From positions 124,001-188,000 of the forward strand of contig JASBNA010000068.1 of the NCBI GenBank assembly GCA_038087015.1: 64,000 nucleotides of DNA, read 5' to 3'. The DNA is from Cerrena zonata (taxonomy: Eukaryota; Basidiomycota; Agaricomycetes; Polyporales; Cerrenaceae). Shown here in pieces: positions 13,741 to 24,128 of this stretch; position 1 is the stretch's first letter, and each line of letters opens with the position of its first letter. Made by a program: the position numbers and the translations under genes. The notes under the pieces were generated by a model. The model saw only the letters and a program-made list of their open reading frames with translations. It had not been told where the DNA came from and did no database searches.

Positions 13741-14834
13741 ATAGCGATACCCATGCACCGCGCTTTGTTTACCTGCTAGCCAGGTTGGACCCTCATTTCA
13801 CTAGCATCTTGTATATGTATCTTTTAGCAGTACACTCTCGTAATTAATGGAAAGAATAACCCCGAGTACATCCTTCAGCTTGACGTTCGTCATCGTTTGC
13901 AAGCGCTTGGACCTGGCTTCGTACCACGACATACTACGGTACTTGTAGCAGTGTGCCCTTCTTTGATGATCTTCTCAATACAAATTTGCCTTTCTTGTTG
14001 GGGCTCATCTGTTGTGCTTGAGAAGATTTCTCTTCTTGTGCTGTGCCATACTCAGGGACTTTGGAGCCATTGTCAAGATAGAAACGTGCAGAGAGCCACC
14101 TAGAGGCTCCGATCTTGGATATCCTGTCTTAACTTGCCACTGAAGAACCTTATTCGCGCACAATTTTTCACGTCTCGGAGCTACTAATCTATTAGTGTGC
14201 GGGAAGGTGAGTGGAAGAGATCTGTTCATCGTACCCCGCCCTACACGTTGTTTGCTCATGGTTGATGGTCATCGGGTCAAGTCATCGGTTGCGACACCCT
14301 CAGGAATGGAGCTCGAGGGATATATCCCATATACTAATCTAGGCCGTACTCCATTGTTTGTCTAGGCATCTTTTTGGCAAACGAATCGGCTAAAACACAT
14401 AGCTGCTACCTTTACGTTTGTGTGAAGTACGTGCTTGGGTCTAGACATCTTGGTCTTGGTTTCCTATCTCTCGACTTGCCACTCTTGCTGTAGCCACTTA
14501 CAACCATGTGATATAACAACCCCTTCCTGTCAGATCCAGTGCTGATCAAGCCACTTCTTGAACACGATGAGATCTTTTGAGAAACATGCTGCTGATGCAT
14601 GGCTAGCGGAGATATTTCTGTTGTTCCCCAGTGGCAAGCGCTGTATCGTCATAAGACCCTTCGCAGCCCGCCACCCTCAAAACCCTTCTCTTCCCCCTGA
14701 GGCATCCTTGACATTTTCTGCTAGCGTTCTCACCACCATTCAACCACTTACTGATGCCAATGCCGACAGTGACGGCCCTCTCGACGGGCTCATCTCCAAG
14801 TCGGGTATCGGATGGTCTCCCATTTCCACGGAAT
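13741..14834. other. Intergenic region with possible upstream ORF
   Basis: No gene recognised. A plus-strand frame from ATG 14567 to 14842 (about 90 codons, ending SPISTEYV) overlaps the chosen start of the next gene in another frame. It could be an upstream ORF or chance. Confidence 0.35.
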
Positions 14835-16281
14835 ATGTCTGATTTCGAGGTCGAGACACCAGTGAAGATGCACAGTTCCCCTCACAAGATTCGGAGGAGG
14901 AGGCTTTCGTCTGACTACGATAGCGAAGTTGCGTATCGGAATCGGATAGCACGATTGATTGCTGCCAAAGCTCGTCCGTTCACTGTTTCCGGGAGGATAC
15001 CAGTGGACCCTGCGAACCTTACTCTCTTCTTCCGTTCAAAGGTGTGTCTCATCTATCGATCTATTTCCCTCGAGCATGATTACTGAAATCGAATACAAAA
15101 AGAGTGGCATTACACATTCGCTGGATTTCCCTGTGGATATCGACGAAGATATGCCTCCAGCGCTCGATGTCCTCATCTCCTCATGTAGACCTCATTCTCC
15201 CTCTGGTCTTGAAGATTTTTCCGAACACGAATCCTTGTTTTATCCCACAAACCTTCCCCTAACGGCTACCCTTGAGATTGCTAACCACCCGATTCTCGAT
15301 GCAGTACGAAATACGCTATTCCCCGCTCTACCGGTAGGACACTATTTAACATCAATGCGAGATAAACTCGAAATATGGCTCCCTGGTGGCGGCATGAAGC
15401 CACTCCGTCGTCCCAATGATACTCGTGTGGCTACTATCTTTGTTACCCTTCCTGTGCGTTTTAAGGGTGGCGCACTGGTTGTTCGTAGCGCCGAAGCTGC
15501 AGAAGAAAAGTTCCATGGACGTGGTGGCAAGGCTGGCGATATGGAATGGACTGCGTTTATGGGTGACTGTGATCACGAAATCCAACCCGTGTTGAAAGGT
15601 TGCCGTGTAACGATCTCATACGCAGTTCATCTCCGCACATTCGGCACTGCTGGCATTTGCCCTGACCCCCTAATCTCACCGAGCGATCAGTTCTTGGACA
15701 TGGTCTCCCCTATATTGAACATGTCGCGAGGACGTAAAATCGCCTTCTACCTCTCAGGAGATTACGGCGTGAACCCGGCGGACATACTAGCAGATTCGCT
15801 AGTACCTCATGTATGTTTCTTCCCGTCTCTACTCACGTATTGTACTTATATGCTTCTATTTCCGCAGCTCAAGGGTGGTGACTCTGTTCTGTATCATGCA
15901 CTCAAGCTTTACAAGCTTAATCCTGAACTTCGATGGAGTGCGGGAGGCTACATCTGGGGCGTTGACCAAGTAGTAGACCTACTAACTCCAGCCGAAGACA
16001 GTCCTACCGCTACTACACCCCGTACACCATATGCCATCATCAACGGTTCTTCACCTCTAAGACGTACAACAAGTAATGCATCTGACGATACTGCTGTTGT
16101 GGAAGATATGCGTACCAAAGTCGAAAAAAGTGGCGCCATTACTCTCGCTGAAGCCGAAGTGATCGTTCTCTCTGATACCACGTTGACGGCACCTATAACC
16201 AAGGAACGGGTACCTTTTGTGCAAGGGAATGAGCTGGAGAGGCTCGTAGTCAACATCTTGATGGTGGTCTATGTGCCGTAA
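14835..16281 (+). CDS. Basidiomycete 2OG-Fe(II)-dioxygenase-like protein
   Basis: Three exons (14835-15041, 15103-15810, 15868-16281), all in phase 0, give 442 residues. The middle section (TLFPALPVGHYLTSMRDKLE, then ATIFVTLPVRFKGGALVVRS and GDCDHEIQPVLKGCRVTISY) matches the layout of prolyl-4-hydroxylase-like double-stranded beta-helix proteins that are numerous in Agaricomycetes. The GDCDHEI His and the Arg of GCRVTIS fit the second metal ligand and the 2-oxoglutarate Arg. The usual first H-x-D pair is not clear: the place is taken by RPNDTRVATIF, so catalysis is uncertain. An in-frame ATG at 14754 would add 27 residues; I chose 14835 because the family-like start MSDFEVETPVK follows. Substrate unknown. 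Confidence 0.65.
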
Positions 16282-16826
16282 ACCTCATTCCCCCTTGACG
16301 ACCTATTGACGTAACCCTGATTTTCTGATTGACCCCTTTTATTGCGATACTTCTCATTTGCTTTCGGTGTTCCCTCCCAGCTCCTGCACGGACATTACCC
16401 TCACTTGTATAATACTAATCGCAGATTCAAATTGCTTTTCTTTGCTTTCGGTTTTTCTTTTGAACCTGTAGTGTTGTAATGGGCTGAGTAGTAATTTATG
16501 CTATACCCTTTTGTATCTTTAATACGAACACACTCGAATACGATTTTACCTTTCTGAACTCCATTGACGACTATCCCGGGTCTGAGTACTGAGTCGCTGA
16601 GGCGTCCAAGTCGATCAAGATACAATGATCGCCGGCTCTCGCAGCCATCATTATAATGACTCCTAAGTTCCCCTGAATCCGTACCTTCAACTGGTTCTTT
16701 CGGTTCAAGTTCAAACTGCTGAGTCTTACTGTAAGTTGTGACCCGGAGTTGGAGATATCACAATGAAATTCCAACGCGAACCAAGCACCAAACAGGGTCG
16801 TTGTAGTATCGGTCTTAGTACGAATC
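16282..16826. other. Intergenic region before the methyltransferase gene
   Basis: AT-rich 3' flank of the oxygenase-like gene followed by the methyltransferase promoter. No coding sequence recognised on either strand. Confidence 0.4.
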
Positions 16827-18662
16827 ATGCCCATCGACGAAGCCGATGTAGAACAAGAGCAAATGCACTTTGCCAATGTTATTGCCACATTTCAACAATA
16901 TGCTTCCTATGCGGTAAGACCGGTTTTCCAAACCAGGCTATTACATATTCTTGCCATTGCTCATGCTTTGTGTAGCTTACAGCAAATAACCGCCGTCGGA
17001 AGGACATCTACGTTCTGCCGAAAGCAGACCAGGACCTTCTGACAAACCTTGGATACAAAGAAAAACTCGCCGAAGTCGACAAGGCGATTTTCGTCAATGC
17101 AACTTTCCTAAACCAGATCGTCGATAATCCGGAGATCTTTGGACACAACATCGATGATGAGTGCGGAGAACTGCATGATGACTCGATTTCACAACCTAAC
17201 GGCTCACAATCGCACGGAGATCATGGTTAGACATCCTCATTTTCCTTATGTTACCTTTACCCACTGACAAGCTATCAATGACCCTCAAGGACATTCCCAT
17301 TCGCATGATCACTCGCATGGTGATCACTCTCATTCTCACTCTCACTCTACCTCGGAAGGACATAGTCATGGTAGTCATATCCATGCTGATCCATCAGGCT
17401 CTAGGCGGAGGCCATATCGCTCCAACGAGGGCGATATGGACAAATTGCGAAGCACTCTGAAGCAATTTGTCCGTGATTGGAGTGAAGAGGTATATTATTG
17501 TTCTTCATACTCGGTATCTATATTCACCGGACTCCTTTTGTCTTCTTGGGCATAGGGGAAAGTAGAACGAGATGTTTGCTACGAGCCGATGAAGGACGCA
17601 CTTATCAAACATTTCCAAAACATCCCAACCGCAGAAAGGTAGGTATCCTGGTCCAGTCCGACAAAACAATACTTTTTGGATATACTTACTGACGTAATTT
17701 TGCCTAGAGGAAAGCTCAGAGTTTTAGTCCCCGGTGCAGGTCTTGGTCGGTTGGCATGGGACATTGCCAATATGGGTGAGTAATTAAACACCGGCCGCTC
17801 TTCTCTAGGATACTTACACGGAACCTTTCTAGGTTTTGCATGCCAAGGGAACGAGTTCTCGCATTACATGCTCTTGGCGTCATTTTTTATTCTCAACCGG
17901 TACGTCATTCAGACCCCTCGAGCTAGAACTCGTAGTTGAACCTCACCAACACGCAGGACAGAAACGATCAACCAACATACAATTTACCCCTACGTCCACT
18001 CATTCTCCAATATCCGGGACAAAGCTGCACTCCTTCGAGGCGTCACTATTCCCGATGTTAACCCTTCTTCTTTACCACAAAACTCCAATTTCTCTCTAGT
18101 AGCAGGTGATTTTGAGGAAATTTATGGAGCAGAAGAGCACGAAGAAGGCGACCCTCAGGCCGGAGAGTGGGATGCTATCATGACTTGTTTCTTCATCGAT
18201 ACAGTATGAAATCCTTTCTCTCTCTACTACATCAGAGCGATATGAAGCGAATTGGCATTTTTCTAGGCTAAAAACATCGTCAACTATCTTAGGATAATTC
18301 ATCGCATTTTAGCACCTGGAGGAGTTTGGATAAATCTCGGTACGAACTTCCACCATGCCAACATCCTCAACATATATGACTTATGGGTATGCAGGACCAT
18401 TACTGTGGCATTGGGAAAATAACACCACAAATGACCCATCAGTAGAACTCAGTCTTGACGAAGTCAAGGAGCTTGCACGCCAGATTGGGTTCGAAATTTC
18501 GGTATGTCAGTTTTTTGCTCCATGTGAGCCCACTTTGTGAGCTCATCTGTCGGCTTGCAGAACGAGAGGACGATCGACACCACGTACACAAATAATTCTC
18601 AAAGTATGCTAGGTTATGTGTATCAAGCAGCGTTCTGGACTGCAACCAAGAAAGCTGTATAG
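16827..18662 (+). CDS. Carnosine N-methyltransferase family protein (N2227 domain)
   Basis: SAM-dependent methyltransferase of the N2227/CARNMT1 family, which methylates the imidazole of carnosine and histidine-containing peptides in animals and yeast. Ten exons (16827-16913, 16976-17225, 17290-17489, 17556-17638, 17708-17775, 17833-17899, 17957-18203, 18267-18339, 18395-18501, 18561-18662) total 1284 nt, 427 residues. The SAM loop is VLVPGAGLGRLAWDIANMGF, followed by GNEFSHYMLLASFFILN, TCFFIDTAKNI and LAPGGVWINLGPLLWHWE, all family signatures. Unusual is a His-rich insert (HSHSHDHSHGDHSHSHSHS) at about residues 115-140 between the N-terminal helices and the catalytic core. That insert could bind metal or be a self-substrate; this is inference. 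Confidence 0.88.
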
Positions 18663-19010
18663 CAAGAAGGGCAATCGTAAACTGGAGACTATATCAAGAA
18701 CACAATGTACCTTTAGAAAAGTAGAAATGCTGCTCAATTCATAAAGATAACACCATCATCAGGCTACCAGTGCAAACTTCAGGAAGTCGGAATATCGTAA
18801 AAACCATTAATTCATTATTCTGAGAGAGCAAAGAAGAGATCCAAAAGCATTTACTATCGTACAGTACATCAAGTCGTGACAAACACGTCCTTTCATCACA
18901 AGCATTAAAACCAAGAAGAAAAAGATATCAGCATCTCCTAAGCAAGCGGGAGGAGGGGTAAATCAATCGGCCAATCCAGCCGGCCAAAATAAAGGAAAGA
19001 AGAGAATGCT
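18663..19010. other. Convergent 3' intergenic region
   Basis: Holds the 3' ends of the methyltransferase and the transporter. No coding signal seen. Confidence 0.5.
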
Positions 19011-21322
19011 TCACGCAGTAGCAGCCTCAGCCGCTTTAGCTTTCTTTTCCTGAGCCAACATCTCCCTCTCTTTCCGTAACCGCTCACTCTCCTTGACTCC
19101 AAATCCATCCTTGAAGATCAATTGCACTTCTTCGAGACTGAGACCCGCTGTCTCGGGGAAGCAGAAGACGTCGAAGAGCCAGCCGAGGAGACAGAGTCCG
19201 GCGTAGAAGCCGAATGCACCTGCGGGTGTGATCTTGTCCATTAGAGAGAGGTAGGTGGAACCGATGATCAGGTTCATTGCCCAGTTCGTTGTTGTTGCGA
19301 GGGAAGTGCCGATACCTCGAACTGTTAGAGAGGAGACGGAGGGGTAAGACATTGAAAGGAAACGGGGGAAGGACTACGTACCTTCGAGGCTGAACATCTC
19401 TCCTTGCTGCCATGGTACATTACCCAGACCGGTGGCGTACGAGGCGACGTAGAAGATCATAGCAAGAAGGACGACCGCCGACCATGATTTGGGGTACTCC
19501 GTTCCGTCGACGAGTTGATTATTCGTCTTCATCGTCAAGACTATTGATACATATCTTGAGCACTAATCCTCGAAGAAGAAATAGGGATACTCACAGTGGA
19601 AGCGATACTAGCCAAAATTAGACCGAATACCATTCCAGGAGCAGAGAATATCATGATCTTCTTCGTCCGATTATATCAATGTATTTCAGAGCGAATAGTG
19701 TAAAGATAAAGTTCGTGCCGGAGACGATGAGGCCGACAGCGGTGGGTTTGTTGAAACCGATCTCTTTGAAGAGGGTGGCACTGTAGTACATGAGGGTGTT
19801 GAAACCAGAGAGTTGTTGTTGGGCTTGAAGACCACAGCAAATGACTATCACAAGAGTTAGAAGTGGAACGAGTAAAGGACTTGAAGGGGATGTGCTTACT
19901 GAGGGCACGTCGGTTCACGGGGTTCACGAGAATCATTTTGATTCGTTGGAAGAGGGTAGTCGAGTTGGCGATCTCGACGCTTTGCCTGACTGCAGCGTTG
20001 AGTACACGGATCTTGAGGTCGACTTGTTCACCGTTTGCATAGGCGTATATTCTACCCATGACTCGACGAGCTTCTTCGATCTTGCCTCTCTTGATCAAAA
20101 GACGAGCTGTGCAAGGCGATGAACGACATTAAGCAACGAACCCATCAGAAGAAAGTATAACAGAGACGTACGAGACTCTGGCAGGAAGAACAGCGAAACG
20201 AGCTGAACAGCGGCTGGGACAGCACCCAAACCAACCATCCACCTCCACCCTCCACTCATGCCCTCAAACGCCGCATCGATTCCATACGCAACGACTTGAC
20301 CACCCGTAATAGCGACTACATTCACCACCACCATCCTTCCTCTCAGCCTCGTCGGTGAGAGTTCCTGGATATAAAGCGGGGCAACACAAGCAGCAATTCC
20401 GACACCAATACCGATGAGGAACCTTCCACCGATCATCGACCATACAGTATGACAAACAGCTTGACCAATTGCACCGCCGATGAAGATGACATCTGCAATT
20501 CCGAGGACAGGACGTCTACCGAGAAAGTCGGAGAGCATGCCGGCGACTAGACCGCCTAGTAAGGCACCGAGTGTTGTCGCCGAAGTGATTAGTTCCTGTG
20601 AATTGGAGATTGGTTAGCTCGACATGTCATTTGTCAATATTGGGATTAGACTCGGCGATGAGCTGGGCAGACGTAGGGATTTTCCCTCGAGATGAAATTG
20701 GGAGTATGAACGGCGTTACAGCCGATAACTGCGTCAACATTGACAGCGTTGTTTGTGGCGGGATGAGGGAAAGACGATGAAAATGTGTCTTTAATACCAG
20801 ATCATGTGATGTCCACACATAAGTGTTGTCAAAACACCCGGCTATGATAGGCTACGAACAGCTTGATTTTGATTTTGGAATGTGTTGTTCCAAAACAGGA
20901 GTCGGGGAGAACGATAGAATAGACACTGACCTTCTGACCTGAGGAGAGTTCGGCAGGGCCGAGATCTCCCCCAATAGTGACCAGTGCTCCAGAAATAACG
21001 CCAGTATCATAACCTACATGGTAGTGGATGGGTGAGACTGTTAGGAGTTGCCGCGGCTGGAAGATGATGTTACGACATACCGAAAAGGAGACCAGAGATA
21101 CTGGTAGCGAAGACTAACAGCCACACAAACCATGTTGTTCTTTCCTCGCCTTCTGCGACGACGGCAAGTTCGGTAATCTCTCCAGAAGCAAGGACCTCTT
21201 CCTTCTCCTCATAGCTCCTGGGGGTTTGCATTGAATGAGTGATCGGCCAAAATGCCAGCGCTACAGATAAAAACATACGTGCGCTTCTCGTCGCTCTTTG
21301 AATCGTTTGAAAGTCGACTCAT
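19011..21322 (-). CDS. MFS sugar transporter, myo-inositol-transporter-like
   Basis: Twelve-helix plasma-membrane sugar porter. The start at 21322 ([15 protein letters not shown]) leads through several exons. Family marks in order: [20 protein letters not shown] at helix 1, [11 protein letters not shown] after helix 2, PESR after helix 6, [20 protein letters not shown] in helix 7, [14 protein letters not shown] in helix 8, and [15 protein letters not shown] after helix 12. The [15 protein letters not shown] pair is most like fungal inositol transporters. An unusually long intron of about 340 bp follows the SSGQK codons (about 20933-20596). The C-terminal tail is Lys/Ala-rich and charged. It is convergent with the methyltransferase upstream and divergent from ISY1. 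Substrate is inferred from family only. Confidence 0.82.
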
Positions 21323-22484
21323 CGTCGGGAGTATTGAGAAGTCGTCGAAAGGATGGGGCAGAAGCACACCCAGAGGAAGATGGAAGTGAACCCAAGATAT
21401 AGGACTGGAGAGTGTTCAGGTGAGAAGGTCACAAGATCGGGGCTCCAAACATTTTTATATCATCTCATGGGCTCCTGATAAAGATGTCGGAAAGGGAAGA
21501 AGGTGAATGGGTGGCCGTTGTTGACAACCTGAGACCAGGGAAAACTCTGACGCAATGCCATTCCGTGTGCTAATTGAAATCTGCGTATATTCTGGGACCT
21601 TCGAAAGATGATTTCAGGCCTCGAACTCGTTCCCCAATTCGCGGGGAAAGGGACGTTTTCGAAAACACCGTCGTCTGCTCCCTTGGAGGATTCATTCTGC
21701 CAGATCAGAAAAAACTCAAGATCCAATCGGTGTGACCCTAGCCGAGGTCTATCGGACCAGTTCGTCACGGGGCCAAATTTCTGACATTCAAGGGGATCCT
21801 CTACGTAGTATTTCAAAGCATTTGGGTGTAGACGATTGTTCTAACGACTGATGACTCCGTAAGAATAGTCCTTCAGCATGAGCAGTCTGAGTTAGGTCGC
21901 CAGAAAACACTTCGCTTACTGCATGAATAAGCGCCTAGACATACCCACGCCCAATGGTATGAATACTGTTTGAATGTCGGATGCTCCGAGTCCCAGAGAT
22001 GCCCCACAGCTCGAACTCTTTGGTCCCAGATCTTCCGGCGATCCAGGTATCCAAACGCTTATTCTGACCTCCAAAGCTTCACAATGAATTCGGTCGACTC
22101 GGAACGAACATCCGCGAGCAGAGTATTGCAGAAAAGTTCGGATTATCGGTCCGTATATGCACACCACCTCCAGCGCCAGTACCTCCGTCACACCATGTGA
22201 CTCCAGCGCGTGTGACAATCGTCACTGCCATTCTTGGTTCTGACCTCACTGGACATTGAAGCTCGCAACATTTGTTTTCCGTCTTCGCACTAAAGTGGTT
22301 CGTCTTATATCAAAACATATCTTGTTTGACCGCAACTCTAAAGACTCTTGGCCATACAGCTAGGGAGAAACGGGAGAAATAATACTCTCACTGCTTAACA
22401 TCCCGATCAACAATTCCTACTTCATAGTTCCGGATTCCGCCCATACATACTCACATCTCGTGATTCTCAACTCCCTGTGCAACC
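21323..22484. other. Divergent promoter region between transporter and ISY1
   Basis: Over 1.1 kb without a recognisable gene. Two minus-strand open frames of about 100-118 codons (21460-21816, 21916-22218) have no domain and look like chance. Confidence 0.45.
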
Positions 22485-23835
22485 ATGGTGCGTCTGAATT
22501 ACATCCCTCGAGCTCTCAGGCTCACCCTTCTTTCTCTCCTAGGCTCGTAATGAGGAAAAGGCACAGTCCATGCTCTACCGCTTTCGTGAGGCTCAAGCCG
22601 CAGAGCTTGGCCTCGGAACACGAAGCGATAGACGACCCCGCATGGCAAGCACTTGCAAAAGTCTTCGAGAGTGTGAACGTTGGCGTGGTGAGATTCTACG
22701 AGAGATCAGTAGAAAAGTGTCCAAGATTCAGGACGGTACGTCGCACCGAACTTTAGTTCAAGCCTCGGCTCAGGTGACTCGGAATACTGAACGCATAAAC
22801 AGCTGGATTGACGGACTATGAGGTCCGTGACCTGAACGATGAGATCAATAAACTGCTGCGGGAGAAAAGACATTGGGAGAATCAGATCGTCGCACTCGGC
22901 GGTGCGAATTACAGGCGCAATGTCGCTATGTTAGATGACGATGGGAAGGAGGTTCCTGGAACTAAAGGTTACAAGTACGTCCTTTCTTCGCGTTCGGTCC
23001 GAGTTTCCTTTGTGGTTTCATTGAATTCACCACTTGCTCAGGTACTTTGGTCGCGCGAAAGACCTGCCCGGTGTCCGAGACTTGTTCCAGAGCAAGAAGA
23101 AAGAAGAGGAAGAAGAAAATCAGGTCGAGAACTTTTACAAGAAGTTCACGAATCAGGGTCCCGCTTATTTTGGTGACATGGACGAGAATGACGGTTCGAT
23201 ATTGGAATATGAACGCCAAGCTGAGGAAGAGGGTGAGTCGTTGTCCACACCACCTTTCCCCACAATTCCCATTCAAACATCCCCGCATTGTCCCCACAAA
23301 TATCAATTACCCTGATTGTAATATTCATATACTAACTTCTTTGCTCCGATTGGCAGAATGGCAAGATGCGTATACCCATCTCAGAACGGTCCTCGGTCTA
23401 CCCGAATCCGACCCCACGCCCAAAATGCCACGACCCGCACCACAAACTCTCGTCAGTCTTATTCAAAGCAACGGTTCCGCACCTCCGATATCATCAGCAG
23501 ACGGTGGTAAACGCAAAGCACCAGATGCTGACGGTGAGACAAACGGACAAACTGAATCGACTCCCAAAAAGACTACCAAGGGCAAACGTGCAAAGAAGAA
23601 CGGTGTCGTGCCTCCTCCCCCAGAAAAGAATGGTGCGAATGACACCACTGCTCTCCGGCAGACGAAGCAGAAACCGCACATGCACGAGCCGTAGGCTGCT
23701 TACATACCTTTCCTCCAGGCGGAGAATCTCATGCAACCAAAGATGCCCAGCAGAGAGGAGATGGAGAAATTCATCTTGGATTTACGGAAGAAAGCACTTG
23801 TGGAAGAATATTTCGGAGACGAGGAAGCCTCATAG
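22485..23835 (+). CDS. ISY1: Pre-mRNA-splicing factor ISY1 (with apparent frame disruption near the 3' end)
   Basis: ISY1/Cwf12, a Prp19-complex-associated spliceosome protein. The first coding exon is only the ATG (22485-22487), followed by a 55-bp intron; exon 2 starts GCTCGTAATGAG, giving MARNEEKAQSMLYRFREAQA, the family's N-terminus. Then come LTDYEVRDLNDEINKLLREK, YRRNVAMLDDDGKEVPGTKG and KYFGRAKDLPGVRDLF, then an acidic KKKEEEEEN stretch and a Lys-rich basic tail. In the direct frame a TAG at 23692-23694 ends the protein after HMHEP. The same frame continues just past it with the conserved C-terminus (AAYIPFLQAENLMQPKMP to EEYFGDEEAS, stop 23833-23835). A parallel frame, DEAETAHARAV, covers the gap. 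This points to two compensating indels or assembly errors, or an unseen processing event. Confidence 0.88.
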
Positions 23836-24128
23836 GCTATTGCTTTGTTGTAACTCTTTCTCATCTATTCTTCGATTCATTGTGCTTTTGACTGTGCTTG
23901 TATTTGTATCTCAGGTAATATGTAACACTTCCTCTTTGTGTCCTGCCACTACTCCATGCGTACCTTCCCGCGATGCTTCACCAAGGCAATTTATTCGGAT
24001 GATTTTCTCCCAGAGCACTATGACGTTACCGGGTACAAATACAGAACACGAGACACCTCCCAAGCAGACGTTCAATATAATCCTCCACCGGTCATTCGTT
24101 CCGCAATTCCGACGTCCCTCTTGAGCCC

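Noticed and set aside
21460..21816. 118-codon minus-strand frame upstream of the transporter
   Set aside because: No domain, no splice context, and a low-complexity-free but unfamiliar composition; most likely chance.
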